Shown here one piece after another: positions 23,796 to 32,396 of a stretch of 41,119 nt of DNA. This DNA comes from Actinomycetes bacterium. Its GTDB lineage: Bacteria > Actinomycetota > CALGFH01. A model generated the notes under the pieces. It had not been told where the DNA came from. It was given only the letters and a program-made list of their open reading frames with translations, and did no database searches. The translations under genes and the position numbers were made by a program. Within the stretch, counting starts at the first letter, position 1, and each line of letters begins with the position of its first letter. The stretch spans positions 1-41,119 of the forward strand of contig DASYUT010000043.1 in the NCBI GenBank assembly GCA_036000965.1, given 5' to 3'.

Positions 23796-24983
23796 GTGGC
23801 GGAGCCAGGTGGGCACGTCGTCGTCGCCCCGGACAAGTTCAAGGGGTCGCTCACGGCCGCCGAGGTGGCGCAGTGGGTGGCCGCCGGCCTGCGCCGCGCC
23901 TGCCCTGGGCTGGACGTGCGGGAGAGGCCGGTCGCAGACGGTGGCGACGGCACGGTGGACGCTGCCGCGTCGGCCGGCTTCCAGCGCTTCACGGTCTCGG
24001 TCAGCGGCCCGCTGGGACAGCCGGTGCAGGCCGCATTCGCGGTTCGCGGAGACACGGCGGTCATCGAGCTTGCCGAGGCGTCAGGGCTGCGGCGCCTGCC
24101 AGGCGGGCGGCTCGACCCGTACAGGGCAACCAGCCGGGGGACCGGCGAGCTGGTCCGTGCCGCACTCGACCTCGGGTGCACCACGGTCGTGCTCGGACTC
24201 GGCGGGAGCGCCTGCACCGACGGTGGCGCGGGCCTGGTCCAGGCGTTGGGCGGGCGCCTCCTCGATGCCGAGGGAGCCGACCTGCCTCCGGGTGGGGCGG
24301 CGCTCGCCCGGCTGCACCGCCTTGATCTCTCCGGCTTCGATGCGCGGGTGCCCGGAACCGAGTTCGTCGTCGCCAGCGACGTCGACAACCCGCTGCTGGG
24401 CGAGCACGGCGCCGCGGCGGTCTACGGGCCGCAGAAGGGCGCCGCCGCGCAGGACGTCCCGGTGCTCGACCGAGCCCTGGCACGGTGGGCCGACGTGGTC
24501 GGCCGCGCGCTCTCCAAGGACCTTGCCGCCCGGCGCGGTGCGGGTGCGGCAGGCGGGGTGGGCTTCGCGGCGCTGGCCTTTCTCGGCGCCGAGCTGCGTT
24601 CGGGGATCGACTTCTTCCTCGACCTGCTCGAGGTACGGGCGGCGCTGCCTGGCGCCCGGCTGGTGGTGACGGGCGAGGGCTCCCTGGACGACCAGACGCT
24701 GCGCGGCAAGGCGCCCGCCGGCGTCGCCGCCGCGGCACGGGAGCACGGAGTGCCGGTCGTCGCGGTCGCGGGGCGCAACCGCCTCTCGTCCGAAGCACTT
24801 GCCGCCGCTGGCATCGCCTCGGCGTACGCGCTGCTGGACATCGAGCCAGACCCTGACCGGTGCATGCGCGAGCCAGGGCCGTTGCTGCAGCGTCTGGCGG
24901 CTCGCATCGCCGTCGACTGGCTGGGCGCGGCGCAGGCGGTGCCGCCGACAAGGAAGTCCACCCGGGGACTGGCCGGTGCTTAG
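23796..24983 (+). CDS. glxK: Glycerate kinase (class 1, GlxK/GarK type)
   Basis: This 395-residue kinase phosphorylates D-glycerate, by family precedent to 2-phosphoglycerate, passing purine-derived carbon to glycolysis. Conserved blocks are VVAPDKFKGSLTAAEVA at the N-terminus, PVADGGDGTVDA, ASGLRRLPG, LGLGGSACTDGGAG, VASDVDNPLLGEHGAA, GAAGGVGFAALAFLGAEL, SGIDFFLDLL and VVTGEGSLDDQTLRGKAP. The GTG start is three bases after the gcl stop. It is the last gene of the 13-gene operon. A 240-base spacer separates it from the convergent hybrid kinase. The last 20 residues are basic and unconserved. Confidence 0.95.
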   Translation: MAEPGGHVVVAPDKFKGSLTAAEVAQWVAAGLRRACPGLDVRERPVADGGDGTVDAAASAGFQRFTVSVSGPLGQPVQAAFAVRGDTAVIELAEASGLRRLPGGRLDPYRATSRGTGELVRAALDLGCTTVVLGLGGSACTDGGAGLVQALGGRLLDAEGADLPPGGAALARLHRLDLSGFDARVPGTEFVVASDVDNPLLGEHGAAAVYGPQKGAAAQDVPVLDRALARWADVVGRALSKDLAARRGAGAAGGVGFAALAFLGAELRSGIDFFLDLLEVRAALPGARLVVTGEGSLDDQTLRGKAPAGVAAAAREHGVPVVAVAGRNRLSSEALAAAGIASAYALLDIEPDPDRCMREPGPLLQRLAARIAVDWLGAAQAVPPTRKSTRGLAGA

Positions 24984-25223
24984 AGCGCAGTGGCCTGACC
25001 GGCAGTCCTCTGTCGATGTGCCCCCCCGCCCGGCCGCCTGCGGCGTCCAGAAAAGGGATCTGGGAATACCCTTGAGAATTGACTCGAGAAATCTTCCTCT
25101 CGCGTCGTCATCACCGCCACCCGGCCCGTTCCCCGCCAGGCTCAGACATCGTACGGGCTGGCCGCCGACGGCAGGGGGACCGGAGGCCGGGTGGGGGATC
25201 CGCGGGCGCCGCTGGTTCATTGG
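24984..25223. other. Convergent spacer between purine operon and hybrid kinase
   Basis: No gene and no strong hairpin is seen here. A short stretch of lower GC (about 25060-25100) contains TTGAGA and TTGACT hexamers but no matching -10 box. Confidence 0.4.
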
Positions 25224-27401
25224 TCAGCGGTGGGCGGCTGCGAGGAGACGGTCGATGACCTCCAGGAAGTGGGGAACGTCCAGCGGCTTGGTCAGGTACT
25301 CGGCGGCGCCGGCGGCCAGCAGCCGCTCCCTGTTCCCAGAGCGGGTGCCGTCGGCGCTGACCACCACGACCGGCGGGCCGGCGGTGTGCGGGTCGGCCTG
25401 CAGGCGCCGCAGGACCTCCTCGCCGTCGATGCCGGGCAGGTGCAGGTCGAGCAGGACCAGATCGGGTCGGTGCTGGCGGACCAGGTCTTGGACGATCTCA
25501 CCCCGCGACGCGGCGAGCAGCTGCACGCCGCCCCGCTGGCCCAGGACGCGCTCGACCAACCGCAGGTTGGACGGGTTGTCCTCAACGTACAGCACGGTGT
25601 GTTCGCGGTGGGCGCCGGCGTCCAGCCCGGGGCTGGGAGGCGTCGGCGGGTTCCCGTCGTGGTGCTCCAGCAGATCTTCGGCAACGGGGAGCTCGAGGGT
25701 GAAGGTGGTCCCCTGGTCCTGGACGCTGTGCGCGGTGAGGGTGCCGCCCATTGCCTCCACCAGCCCCTTGGACAGCGCCAGGCCCAAGCCGGTGCCCTGC
25801 ACGTCGGTCTGCTCGGCGCCCAGACGATCAAACGGCATGAACAGCCGCTCCAGCTTGTCGGCGGGGATGCCCGGACCGGTGTCGGCCACGATGATCCCGA
25901 CCCGGCCCTGGGGGGTGGCGTGGCAGGCCAGGCGGATGCTGCCGCCGTGGTGGTTGTACTTGACCGCGTTGGAGGCCAGGTTCAGCAGCACCTGCCTGAG
26001 GCGCTGACGGTCGGCGTGGACGGTCCAGGAGCAGTCCTCGCGGGACAGGGGCTGGATGCGGATCTCGCGTTCGGCGGCCAGGGGCCGGATGAGGTCGGCG
26101 GTCTCGGTGACGACCTCCAAGAGGTTCACCGCCTCCAGCGACAGCGCCAGGCTGCCGGTCTCGATACGGGAGATGTCGAGCACCTCGTTGATGAGCCCCA
26201 GCAGGTGCCGGCCGCCCCGCATCATCTGGTTGACGCTGTCGTGCTGCTCCTCGGTGAGGTCATCGAGCTGCAGCAGCTGGCCGAACCCCAGGATGGCGTT
26301 GAGCGGGGTGCGCAGCTCGTGGCTGACGCGGGAGAGGAACTCGTCCTTCAGCCGGGACGCGTCGCGCGCCTGGTCCCGTGCCACCCCGAGCGCGGCCTCG
26401 ACACGCCACTGGCGCCGCTGGAGCCAGACGAGCAGGACGATCCCACAGCACACGATCACGCCCAACGGGACCGCGGTCGCGAGCATCGTGGTACGGGTCG
26501 CATCCACGCCGCGGTACGCCTCGGCGTGCGGGACCGCGGCGAACACCGTCCAGCCGAGCGGGTCGACCCGTTGCTGGACCACCAGCATGGCCGCACCGCG
26601 AAGCTCGAGGTCGGCGAGCTGCCCGGCGCGATGCGACGCTGCCTGCCCGATCGGCTCACCGGCGACCGGCCTGAGGCCAGGCGGGCGGCCTCCGGGTGCC
26701 GCCAGCAGCTTGCCCCGCTGGTCGGCGACCCACAGGCTCACACCCTGCATCGCGGCGACGCTGTCGGCGAGCGGCTGTACCGCGTCGAGCTCGACGCCCA
26801 GCAGGAGGATCGCAAGGGGCTTGCCGGGCGTCCGACCGTCCGGGCTCGGGGCGCGCACGTAGGTCGAGATCGTCACGACCAGGGGATGGCCTGCCTGCGC
26901 CGACTCGAACGCCTCGGACACGTAGGTATCGCCGGCGGCGACCAGCCCTCGGTAGTAGTCGCGCATGCTGAAGTCCCTGCCGACCAGCTCCGGCGCCACC
27001 GGCGAGCCGCGCAGGACGCCGTCGAGGTCGACCAGGCCCGAGCCGGCAACTCCGTCCCGGGACGCCATGAGCGCCGCGAGCTCCCGCTGGATCTCGGCGT
27101 CGTCGAACCGGGTCGGGTCGCCGCCCGTGACGGCCCGCACCAGCCGCGGGCGCCTGGCCTCGGCCTCGGCCAGGGTGACGAACCCTTCGAGCTCTGCGGC
27201 CAGCAGCGCGGCCGAGAGCGCGGTCGTCACGCGCAGGCGCACCGCGACCTCGTCGCGGACGGCATCCTGGGCGCGCGCGATCGTCAACCTCGCGAGCAGC
27301 ACAAGGGGGAGCAGGGCCACCAGCGTGGCGACGAGGCCGAGCTGGATGCTCCGGCGCGCCAGTCGGGGCTTGTCTCGTGGCGGTACTGCGCCTTCCCCCA
27401 T
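25224..27401 (-). CDS. Hybrid sensor histidine kinase with receiver domain
   Basis: This membrane protein has about 725 residues. TM1 (about 20-40, LGLVATLVALLPLVLLA) and TM2 (about 308-328) enclose an extracytoplasmic dCACHE-type sensor domain (SGLVDLDGVLRGSPV, GRDFSMRDYYRG, GHPLVVTISTYVRAP). It is followed by HisKA with phospho-acceptor His361 in SRVSHELRTPLN, the ATPase domain (LNLASNAVKYN, VADTGPGIP, GTGLGLALSKGLVEAMGG) and a receiver domain with Asp652 in LVLLDLHLPGIDG and Lys in YLTKPLD. The ATG at 27401 is preferred over a TTG four codons upstream. dCACHE domains bind small ligands such as amino acids or purines. The position next to the purine operon is suggestive only. Confidence 0.93.
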   Translation of the reverse strand: MGEGAVPPRDKPRLARRSIQLGLVATLVALLPLVLLARLTIARAQDAVRDEVAVRLRVTTALSAALLAAELEGFVTLAEAEARRPRLVRAVTGGDPTRFDDAEIQRELAALMASRDGVAGSGLVDLDGVLRGSPVAPELVGRDFSMRDYYRGLVAAGDTYVSEAFESAQAGHPLVVTISTYVRAPSPDGRTPGKPLAILLLGVELDAVQPLADSVAAMQGVSLWVADQRGKLLAAPGGRPPGLRPVAGEPIGQAASHRAGQLADLELRGAAMLVVQQRVDPLGWTVFAAVPHAEAYRGVDATRTTMLATAVPLGVIVCCGIVLLVWLQRRQWRVEAALGVARDQARDASRLKDEFLSRVSHELRTPLNAILGFGQLLQLDDLTEEQHDSVNQMMRGGRHLLGLINEVLDISRIETGSLALSLEAVNLLEVVTETADLIRPLAAEREIRIQPLSREDCSWTVHADRQRLRQVLLNLASNAVKYNHHGGSIRLACHATPQGRVGIIVADTGPGIPADKLERLFMPFDRLGAEQTDVQGTGLGLALSKGLVEAMGGTLTAHSVQDQGTTFTLELPVAEDLLEHHDGNPPTPPSPGLDAGAHREHTVLYVEDNPSNLRLVERVLGQRGGVQLLAASRGEIVQDLVRQHRPDLVLLDLHLPGIDGEEVLRRLQADPHTAGPPVVVVSADGTRSGNRERLLAAGAAEYLTKPLDVPHFLEVIDRLLAAAHR

Positions 27402-27454
27402 ACGTCGTCCCAACGGCGCGATTCCGTCCGGTCGGCGATCCCATCCCGCTCGGC

Positions 27455-27488
27455 GTGCCTGCCAGGCACCTCCCCGTCTCAGGTTGTA
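27455..27488 (-). promoter_or_regulatory. Candidate promoter and palindromic operator of the hybrid kinase
   Basis: GTGCCTG-C-CAGGCAC (27455-27469) is a perfect 7-1-7 palindrome in the kinase leader. On the minus strand TACAAC (27488-27483) lies 13 bases upstream of it and could be the -10 box, which puts the palindrome over the transcription start. No good -35 at 17-bp spacing is visible. Confidence 0.35.
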
Positions 27489-27578
27489 TCGGCCCGCCAG
27501 CTACTCTCTTGAACCGTCCGGCGAGACAGCCTTGGAGCAGTCGCGGGTGACCTACGGACCCGCTTCCTCACCCCAAGA

Positions 27579-27643
27579 GCGCCTGTGCCATGGCCAAGGG
27601 GATCCCCAAAGGCGCCTGTGCCATGGTCAAGCGGATCCACCAG
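27579..27643. repeat. 33-bp imperfect tandem repeat after the epimerase gene
   Basis: A unit starting GCGCCTGTGCCATGG occurs at 27579-27611 and again at 27612-27643 with a few differences. Each unit contains the palindromes CCATGG and a GGATCC core. The second copy covers the epimerase stop codon (27627-27629). Confidence 0.8.
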
Positions 27644-28610
27644 ACACACCCTGGTGCATCAGCGGACGGGCTTCTCCCGGGGGCGCCAGGGCCTCGCTGC
27701 GGAACCAGGCCCAGTACTCGGCCAGCTCCTCGGCCAGGGTCGTCTCTTGGCGGACCCCGAGCACGCCGGCGAGCCGGGTGGTGTCGGCGGTGCAGTGGCG
27801 GACGTCGCCGGGCCGGGGCGGGCCGTGCTCGACCGCGCAGTCCTCCCCGGTGGCGGCGCGCAGCTCCTCCACGAGCCGGTTGACCGAGGTCGGGTGGCCG
27901 GTGCCCACGTTGAACGCGCCCGACGCGTCCTCGTGCTCGGCGGCCGCGACCGTGGCCCAGGCGACGCTGCGGACGCTCACGAAGTCGCGGGTCTGCTCGC
28001 CGTCCCCGTAGACCGTCAGCGGGACGCCGCCGGCGATCCTGGTCGCAAAGATCGGGATCACGTTGCCGTACGGATCGAAGCGCTGGTTGCGGCCGAACAC
28101 GTTGAAGAACCGCAGGCACGACGCGCGCACGCCGTGGAGCTTCATGTAGGCGAGCGCGAGCTTCTCGGCGCAGAGCTTGGTGGCCCCGTAGGGGGAGTCC
28201 GGCTCGCACGGGTGTGCCTCGTCGACCGGCTGGTAGCGCGGCTCGCCGAAGATCCCGGCCGAGGATGCCAGCACGATCACGCCGGTGCCGTGCCGGCGCA
28301 TCGCCTCCAGCACGGCGATCGTGCCAAGTACGTTGCGGCTGGCGTCGGCGCTGGGGTCCTCGATCGACTTCTTGTTGCCGACGCTCGCGGCCAGGTGGAC
28401 GACGGCGTCGGCCCCGCGCATGGCCTCGTCGAGCACCTCGGGCGAGCGGACGTCGCCGGCGGTGACCTGCACGTGCGGCCAGGGCCTCAGGTTCTCGGCG
28501 TAGCCGGTGGAGAAGTCGTCCACCACCGCCACCTCGTGCCCACGCCCCACCAGCTCGCCGACCACGTTGCTGCCGATGAACCCGGCCCCGCCGGTGACCA
28601 CGCACCTCAT
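27627..28610 (-). CDS. NAD-dependent sugar-nucleotide epimerase/dehydratase
   Basis: This 327-residue short-chain dehydrogenase of the extended (GalE/WbpP/RmlB-like) type acts on NDP-sugars for the glycan made by this cluster. The NAD-binding GGAGFIGSNV is at the N-terminus, with the VDDFSTGYAENL acidic stretch. The catalytic set is Ser-Ser in LASSAGIFG and Tyr-Lys in YGATKLCAEK. FNVFGRNQRFDPYGNVIPIF and GDGEQTRDFVSV are typical of UDP-glucose/UDP-GlcNAc 4-epimerases. The exact sugar cannot be told. It is the last gene of the minus-strand polysaccharide operon and overlaps the methyltransferase stop (ATGA). The last 25 residues run through a tandem repeat and are probably dispensable. Confidence 0.92.
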   Translation of the reverse strand: MRCVVTGGAGFIGSNVVGELVGRGHEVAVVDDFSTGYAENLRPWPHVQVTAGDVRSPEVLDEAMRGADAVVHLAASVGNKKSIEDPSADASRNVLGTIAVLEAMRRHGTGVIVLASSAGIFGEPRYQPVDEAHPCEPDSPYGATKLCAEKLALAYMKLHGVRASCLRFFNVFGRNQRFDPYGNVIPIFATRIAGGVPLTVYGDGEQTRDFVSVRSVAWATVAAAEHEDASGAFNVGTGHPTSVNRLVEELRAATGEDCAVEHGPPRPGDVRHCTADTTRLAGVLGVRQETTLAEELAEYWAWFRSEALAPPGEARPLMHQGVSGGSA

Positions 28611-29419
28611 CTGGGGTCTCCCTTCCTGGTGAGCATGCAGAACCGTCCGGCGAACCCGTGCGGCAGGGCCACCTCGTAACCGCCGGGGCGCGCGGCGACG
28701 AGCTCGTCCACCGCGGTCTTGGCGCCGGCCGAGAAGAACCCGTAGTCGTCGACCACGACGTGGGCGCCGGGGGCGAGGCGGTCGTGGAGCAGCGCGAGCG
28801 CGATGCGGGTCGGCTCGTAGAGATCCATGTCCAGGTAGGCGAAGCAGACCAGGGCGGGCAGGTGGGCGGCGGTCTGCGTCTCGTCCAGGAAGCCGGGCAC
28901 CACCCGGGTCCGCTCGGCCGGGAAGCCGACCTCGGCGAGCCTGGACCGGACCTCGTCGGGGCCGAACGCGACCGCGCGCTCGTACGCGTCGATCGACCCG
29001 AGCGAGCAGATGTCGTCCAGCAGCACGTCGTGCCCGGTCGGCTTGGAGAGGCCCTCGAACGAGTCGTAGAGCCACAGGGTCCGGTCGCTGTCCAGCAGTT
29101 CGCCCGCGAGCAGCGCCGAGGTGAACCCCTGGGCCACGCCGAACTCGCACACGTCGCCGCCGGCCGGCAGCGAACGGTGCAGGCAGCGGAGCAGGTAGAG
29201 GGCCTCGCTCACGGTGGTCCCCTGCAGCCTGGCCAGCAGGCGGCTGCGGCCCGGCCGGGGCAGGAGCCCCAGCGGCAGGGCCTGGTCGCACCAGCCCGCG
29301 AGCTGCTCGATCAGCAGCTCCTCGTGGCGGAGGTGCGCCTGCCAGCCGGCCTCCCTGATGACGCGGAGCCCGAGCCGCTGCAACGTGGTCCTGGTGAGCC
29401 GCTTCGCCGTCTGCCTCAT
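28607..29419 (-). CDS. TylF/MycF-family O-methyltransferase
   Basis: This 270-residue SAM-dependent methyltransferase resembles the macrocin-O-methyltransferase (TylF) family, which methylates sugar hydroxyls. The SAM site is GGDVCEFGVAQGFTSALLA, with an acidic LWLYDSFEGLSKP. FAYLDMDLYEPTRIAL and HVVVDDYGFF contain the Asp pair that binds metal and sugar. An N-terminal helical region of about 80 residues precedes the fold. It overlaps the glycosyltransferase and epimerase genes by four bases each, so it is part of one translationally coupled series. It probably decorates the repeat unit of the exported polysaccharide. Confidence 0.9.
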   Translation of the reverse strand: MRQTAKRLTRTTLQRLGLRVIREAGWQAHLRHEELLIEQLAGWCDQALPLGLLPRPGRSRLLARLQGTTVSEALYLLRCLHRSLPAGGDVCEFGVAQGFTSALLAGELLDSDRTLWLYDSFEGLSKPTGHDVLLDDICSLGSIDAYERAVAFGPDEVRSRLAEVGFPAERTRVVPGFLDETQTAAHLPALVCFAYLDMDLYEPTRIALALLHDRLAPGAHVVVDDYGFFSAGAKTAVDELVAARPGGYEVALPHGFAGRFCMLTRKGDPR

Positions 29420-30555
29420 GAGGCGCGGCCCGACCGGTCTGTCACGGCCCGGACGAAGCGGTAGACGCCGGCCGCGGACTGGTCCCAGGTGTACAAGGCT
29501 GCGCGACGGTGCGCCGCCGCGGCCACCGCGCGCCGGACGTCGGCCTGGGTGAGCAGCGTGCGGACCGCGGCCGCGGCCGCGGCCGGGTCCTCGGGGTCGA
29601 AGTAGACACCGCCGTCCTGCAGCAGGTCGGGCATTGCCATGCGCGACGAGCAGGCGATCGGCAGCCCGGCCGCCATCGCCTCGAGCAGCGTGATCGGCCA
29701 GGTCTCGTCGGCCGAGGGGAACACGAACAGGTCGGCCCGCCGGTACAGCGCCGGCATCCGGTCCAGGGGGACGCCCTCGGCCACGGTCGTCCAGGACGCG
29801 GCGTCGAGCTCCTCGATGCGGGCGGCGAGCCGCGCCTTGGCGACCGGCTCCCCGCCGCCGACGATCGACAGGCGGAGGTCCAGGCCGAGCTCGTCGCGCA
29901 GGCGGGCGACCGCCTCGACCACGTTCCACGGGTGCTTGAACAGGTAGATGGTGGACACGCAGAGGATCTCGACCACCGCGCCGAGCTGCCGGTCGGCGGG
30001 CGCGTCGGTGCGGAACTGGGGCTCGACCGCGTTGGGCACGATCGCGGTCCGCTTCACCCCCCTGACCTGCCGGCAGACCTCGCCCCGGGTGTAGGGGGCG
30101 TGGAAGATGACCCCGTCGGCGCGGCAGAAGCTCCGCGCCAGCCGGACCCGCCAGCGCAGGAACCGGAGCGTCTGCCTGCTCGCGCCGTAGTGGCGGAACG
30201 TGTCCCGGGTGAAGGGTGCCATGTTGTGGTGGATGGCGACGCTCGGCACACCCTGGGCCCGCCCGCGCTTGACCCCGGAGGCGTGCACGATCACGTCGGG
30301 CGCCAGCTCGCGCACGAGCCGGGGGTAGCTCCGCAGCCACCAGGCGACCCGCCGCAGCCGGGCCGGCGTGGACAGGACCGGCTCGACGCGCAGGCGGACG
30401 CGCTCGTCCACCTCTGCGAGCTCGGCAGTCACCTCCGGGGAGCAGAGCAGCACGACCTCGGTGCCCGGCGGGACCCGGCCCGGGGCCAGGATGCCGCGGA
30501 GGTACCGGAAGTAGCCGCCGCTGCCCGAGCTCCCACCGTCGATCAGGACCTTCAC
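29416..30555 (-). CDS. Glycosyltransferase, GT4-type (GT-B fold)
   Basis: This 379-residue cytoplasmic glycosyltransferase adds a sugar to the lipid-linked repeat unit. The N-terminal acceptor domain begins MKVLIDGGSSGSGGYFRYLRG. The C-terminal nucleotide-sugar domain has AIVPNAVEPQF, VEILCVSTIYLFKHPWNVVEA, LSIVGGGEPV and DLFVFPSADETWPITLLEAMAAGLPIACS, where the conserved Glu-x7-Glu region is visible. The start is GTG 30555 with GAGGAGG nine bases upstream; it overlaps the polymerase stop (GTGA). Donor and acceptor cannot be told from sequence. Confidence 0.92.
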   Translation of the reverse strand: MKVLIDGGSSGSGGYFRYLRGILAPGRVPPGTEVVLLCSPEVTAELAEVDERVRLRVEPVLSTPARLRRVAWWLRSYPRLVRELAPDVIVHASGVKRGRAQGVPSVAIHHNMAPFTRDTFRHYGASRQTLRFLRWRVRLARSFCRADGVIFHAPYTRGEVCRQVRGVKRTAIVPNAVEPQFRTDAPADRQLGAVVEILCVSTIYLFKHPWNVVEAVARLRDELGLDLRLSIVGGGEPVAKARLAARIEELDAASWTTVAEGVPLDRMPALYRRADLFVFPSADETWPITLLEAMAAGLPIACSSRMAMPDLLQDGGVYFDPEDPAAAAAAVRTLLTQADVRRAVAAAAHRRAALYTWDQSAAGVYRFVRAVTDRSGRAS

Positions 30556-32330
30556 GTGGTTGGCCTCCTCCAGCCAGGTGGGTCGGGCCGCCAGCTGGCT
30601 TCGGGCCGCCAGCCGGCTGAGTCGGGCCGCTCCAGCGGTTCCGGGACTACCCGGTGCGCCGGCTGCCGCGCGTGGCCGTGGCCGAGCGCCGGCAAGGAGC
30701 CAGCATGAGGCTGGCCCGCTACCGGGTGCGCCGGCTGCCGCGCGTGACCGAGGCCGAGCGCGAGGGCGAGCAGGACCATCCCGGGGAGGTTGCTGGCCGC
30801 GTAGGTGGCCATGAGCCAGCTCTCGTCCGACAGCGTCCGGGCCAGGATCCAGATCGACAGCAGCACCAGCACCTCGACTGGGCCGCGCAGCCCGAGCAGC
30901 CAGCGAGTCACCACCCGGAACGCAAGCCCGAAGGCGAGCGCGCCGAGCACGATGCCCGCATACCCGAAGTTGAGCAGCAGCTCGCCCGGGGTGGACGGCA
31001 GCGCGCTGGACAACGGCCGGCCGAAGATCCAGTACGCCATCACCTGGTCGCTGATCCGCCACATCGGGAGGTGGTGGCCGAGCGCGACCCGCGGCGCGTA
31101 GGTGGAGTTGACCGCGCCGAGCACGGCGTACCCGTAGCTCTTGCCCCACAGGGCGGGCTGGGTGTCGAGGTGGTCGAGGATCAGCAGCACGGCGTCGAAG
31201 CGCCCGACCCCGAGGGTCTGGGTCACGTCCCCGCGCTGGTAGCTGTAGCCGACGTCCTGGGCCTTGCTGGCCGTCGACAGCGTGTTCTCGGCGCCGTGGC
31301 GGGCCTGGGCGACCAGCAGCAGGGTGAAGGCGACGAGCACGGCGGGGACGACGACCGGCCGGAAGTCCGCCGGGAACCGGTAGCCCTGGACGTGCATGAA
31401 CACCAGCACGGTGAGCAGCACGTAGGCGAGCTCGGCGCGCCCGCCGCTGCCGGCCACACCCGCGCCGCTGACCAGCAGCACGATCCCGAACAGGCGCCGG
31501 CCGGCCGCTGACGGGTGCGGGACCAGATACTTGACCGCGAAGCAGGCGAGCGACACGGAGTAGACCGGGAAGAAGCTGTTGAGCAGGAACGAGGCCGTGC
31601 TCTCGGGCGTGTCCAGGAACAGCCAGTACCCCTTGCGGGTCACCATCGTGCCCAGGATCCCGCTCAGGCCGAGCTGCAGCAGTACCGAGAGCTTGGCGAG
31701 TGCGAACGGTGCCAGCACGACCAGGCACCACAGGGCGGCGCGGAAGTTCGGCCGCCTGGCCGCGCAGCCGCGGGCCAGCCGGGCCGGCCCGCCCGGGACG
31801 TCCCGGCCCAGGGCCAGGAAGAACAGCAGCTCGAACACGCCGAGCACGAGCACGGCCTTGAGCGAGAGCCACTGGTCGGTGGGCGCGGTCCAGTGGCCGG
31901 CGCGCAGGGTGCGGTAGCGGTAGGTCGTCTCAGCGGCCGGGAAGGAGAAGGCGAGCAGGCACCAGGTGTGGAAGAACCCGCTCATCGACAGCAGCCCGGA
32001 CGTCAGGTAGGCGGTGTAGGCGCTCGACACGTTCCAGACGCAGAGCAGGCCGGCGACGACGATGGCCGCCCAGCGCCAGCGCTCCGCTGGCAGCGGCGGC
32101 TCCGGCGCCGACACCACCGCGTTGACGACCAGCAGCGCCATCCCGCCGACGAGCACGGCCCTGCGGTCCAGCGGCCTCCCCCCGTCCCGGCCACGCCGGG
32201 CCAGCTCCGCCCCGGCGGGGGCTGCGGCGTCCGCCTGTCCCGGCCACCCCGGGCCGGCCGGTCCCGCGGGCCGGGGCAGGTCGGCGTGGCTACGCGCCAT
32301 CGCCGACCGCCGCCCGGGCCGACGCGTCAC
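30552..32330 (-). CDS. Polysaccharide repeat-unit polymerase (Wzy-like) membrane protein
   Basis: This protein of up to 592 residues has about 12 hydrophobic segments from residue 55 to 510 and no close signature, as is usual for Wzy polymerases. The polar stretch between helices (about residues 330-420, AQARHGAENTLSTASKAQDVGYSYQRGDV and HLPMWRISDQVMAYW) is the long extracytoplasmic loop typical of O-antigen/EPS polymerases. Its place between Wzx and a glycosyltransferase supports the call. The start is uncertain: GTG 32330 or ATG 32300, the latter inside a repeat shared with the end of wzx. The last 70 residues are a low-complexity Gly/His/Arg/Trp-Pro tail built from DNA repeats. Confidence 0.8.
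   Translation of the reverse strand: MTRRPGRRSAMARSHADLPRPAGPAGPGWPGQADAAAPAGAELARRGRDGGRPLDRRAVLVGGMALLVVNAVVSAPEPPLPAERWRWAAIVVAGLLCVWNVSSAYTAYLTSGLLSMSGFFHTWCLLAFSFPAAETTYRYRTLRAGHWTAPTDQWLSLKAVLVLGVFELLFFLALGRDVPGGPARLARGCAARRPNFRAALWCLVVLAPFALAKLSVLLQLGLSGILGTMVTRKGYWLFLDTPESTASFLLNSFFPVYSVSLACFAVKYLVPHPSAAGRRLFGIVLLVSGAGVAGSGGRAELAYVLLTVLVFMHVQGYRFPADFRPVVVPAVLVAFTLLLVAQARHGAENTLSTASKAQDVGYSYQRGDVTQTLGVGRFDAVLLILDHLDTQPALWGKSYGYAVLGAVNSTYAPRVALGHHLPMWRISDQVMAYWIFGRPLSSALPSTPGELLLNFGYAGIVLGALAFGLAFRVVTRWLLGLRGPVEVLVLLSIWILARTLSDESWLMATYAASNLPGMVLLALALGLGHARQPAHPVAGQPHAGSLPALGHGHARQPAHRVVPEPLERPDSAGWRPEASWRPDPPGWRRPTT
30648..30761. repeat. 42-bp direct repeat in the polymerase tail
   Basis: A 42-bp unit starting TACCCGGTGCGCCGGCTG (30648-30689) recurs at 30720-30761 with about three mismatches, 72 bases apart. 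It encodes repeated GHARQPAH blocks in the polymerase C-terminus. Shorter GGGCCGCCAG copies lie between 30595 and 30630. Confidence 0.75.
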
Positions 32331-32396
32331 CGGCTGTGACCATCCCGCCCCGGCTGGAACGGCTACGCGCCATCGTGGACCGCCTCCCGGGCCGAC
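32288..32396. repeat. 36-bp direct repeat joining wzx end and wzy start
   Basis: GGCTACGCGCCATCG and the following 21 bases (32288-32323) recur at 32361-32396 with three mismatches, 73 bases apart. One copy holds the last codons and stop of wzx; the other holds the first codons of the polymerase. A duplicated gene end has apparently become a gene beginning. Confidence 0.8.
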
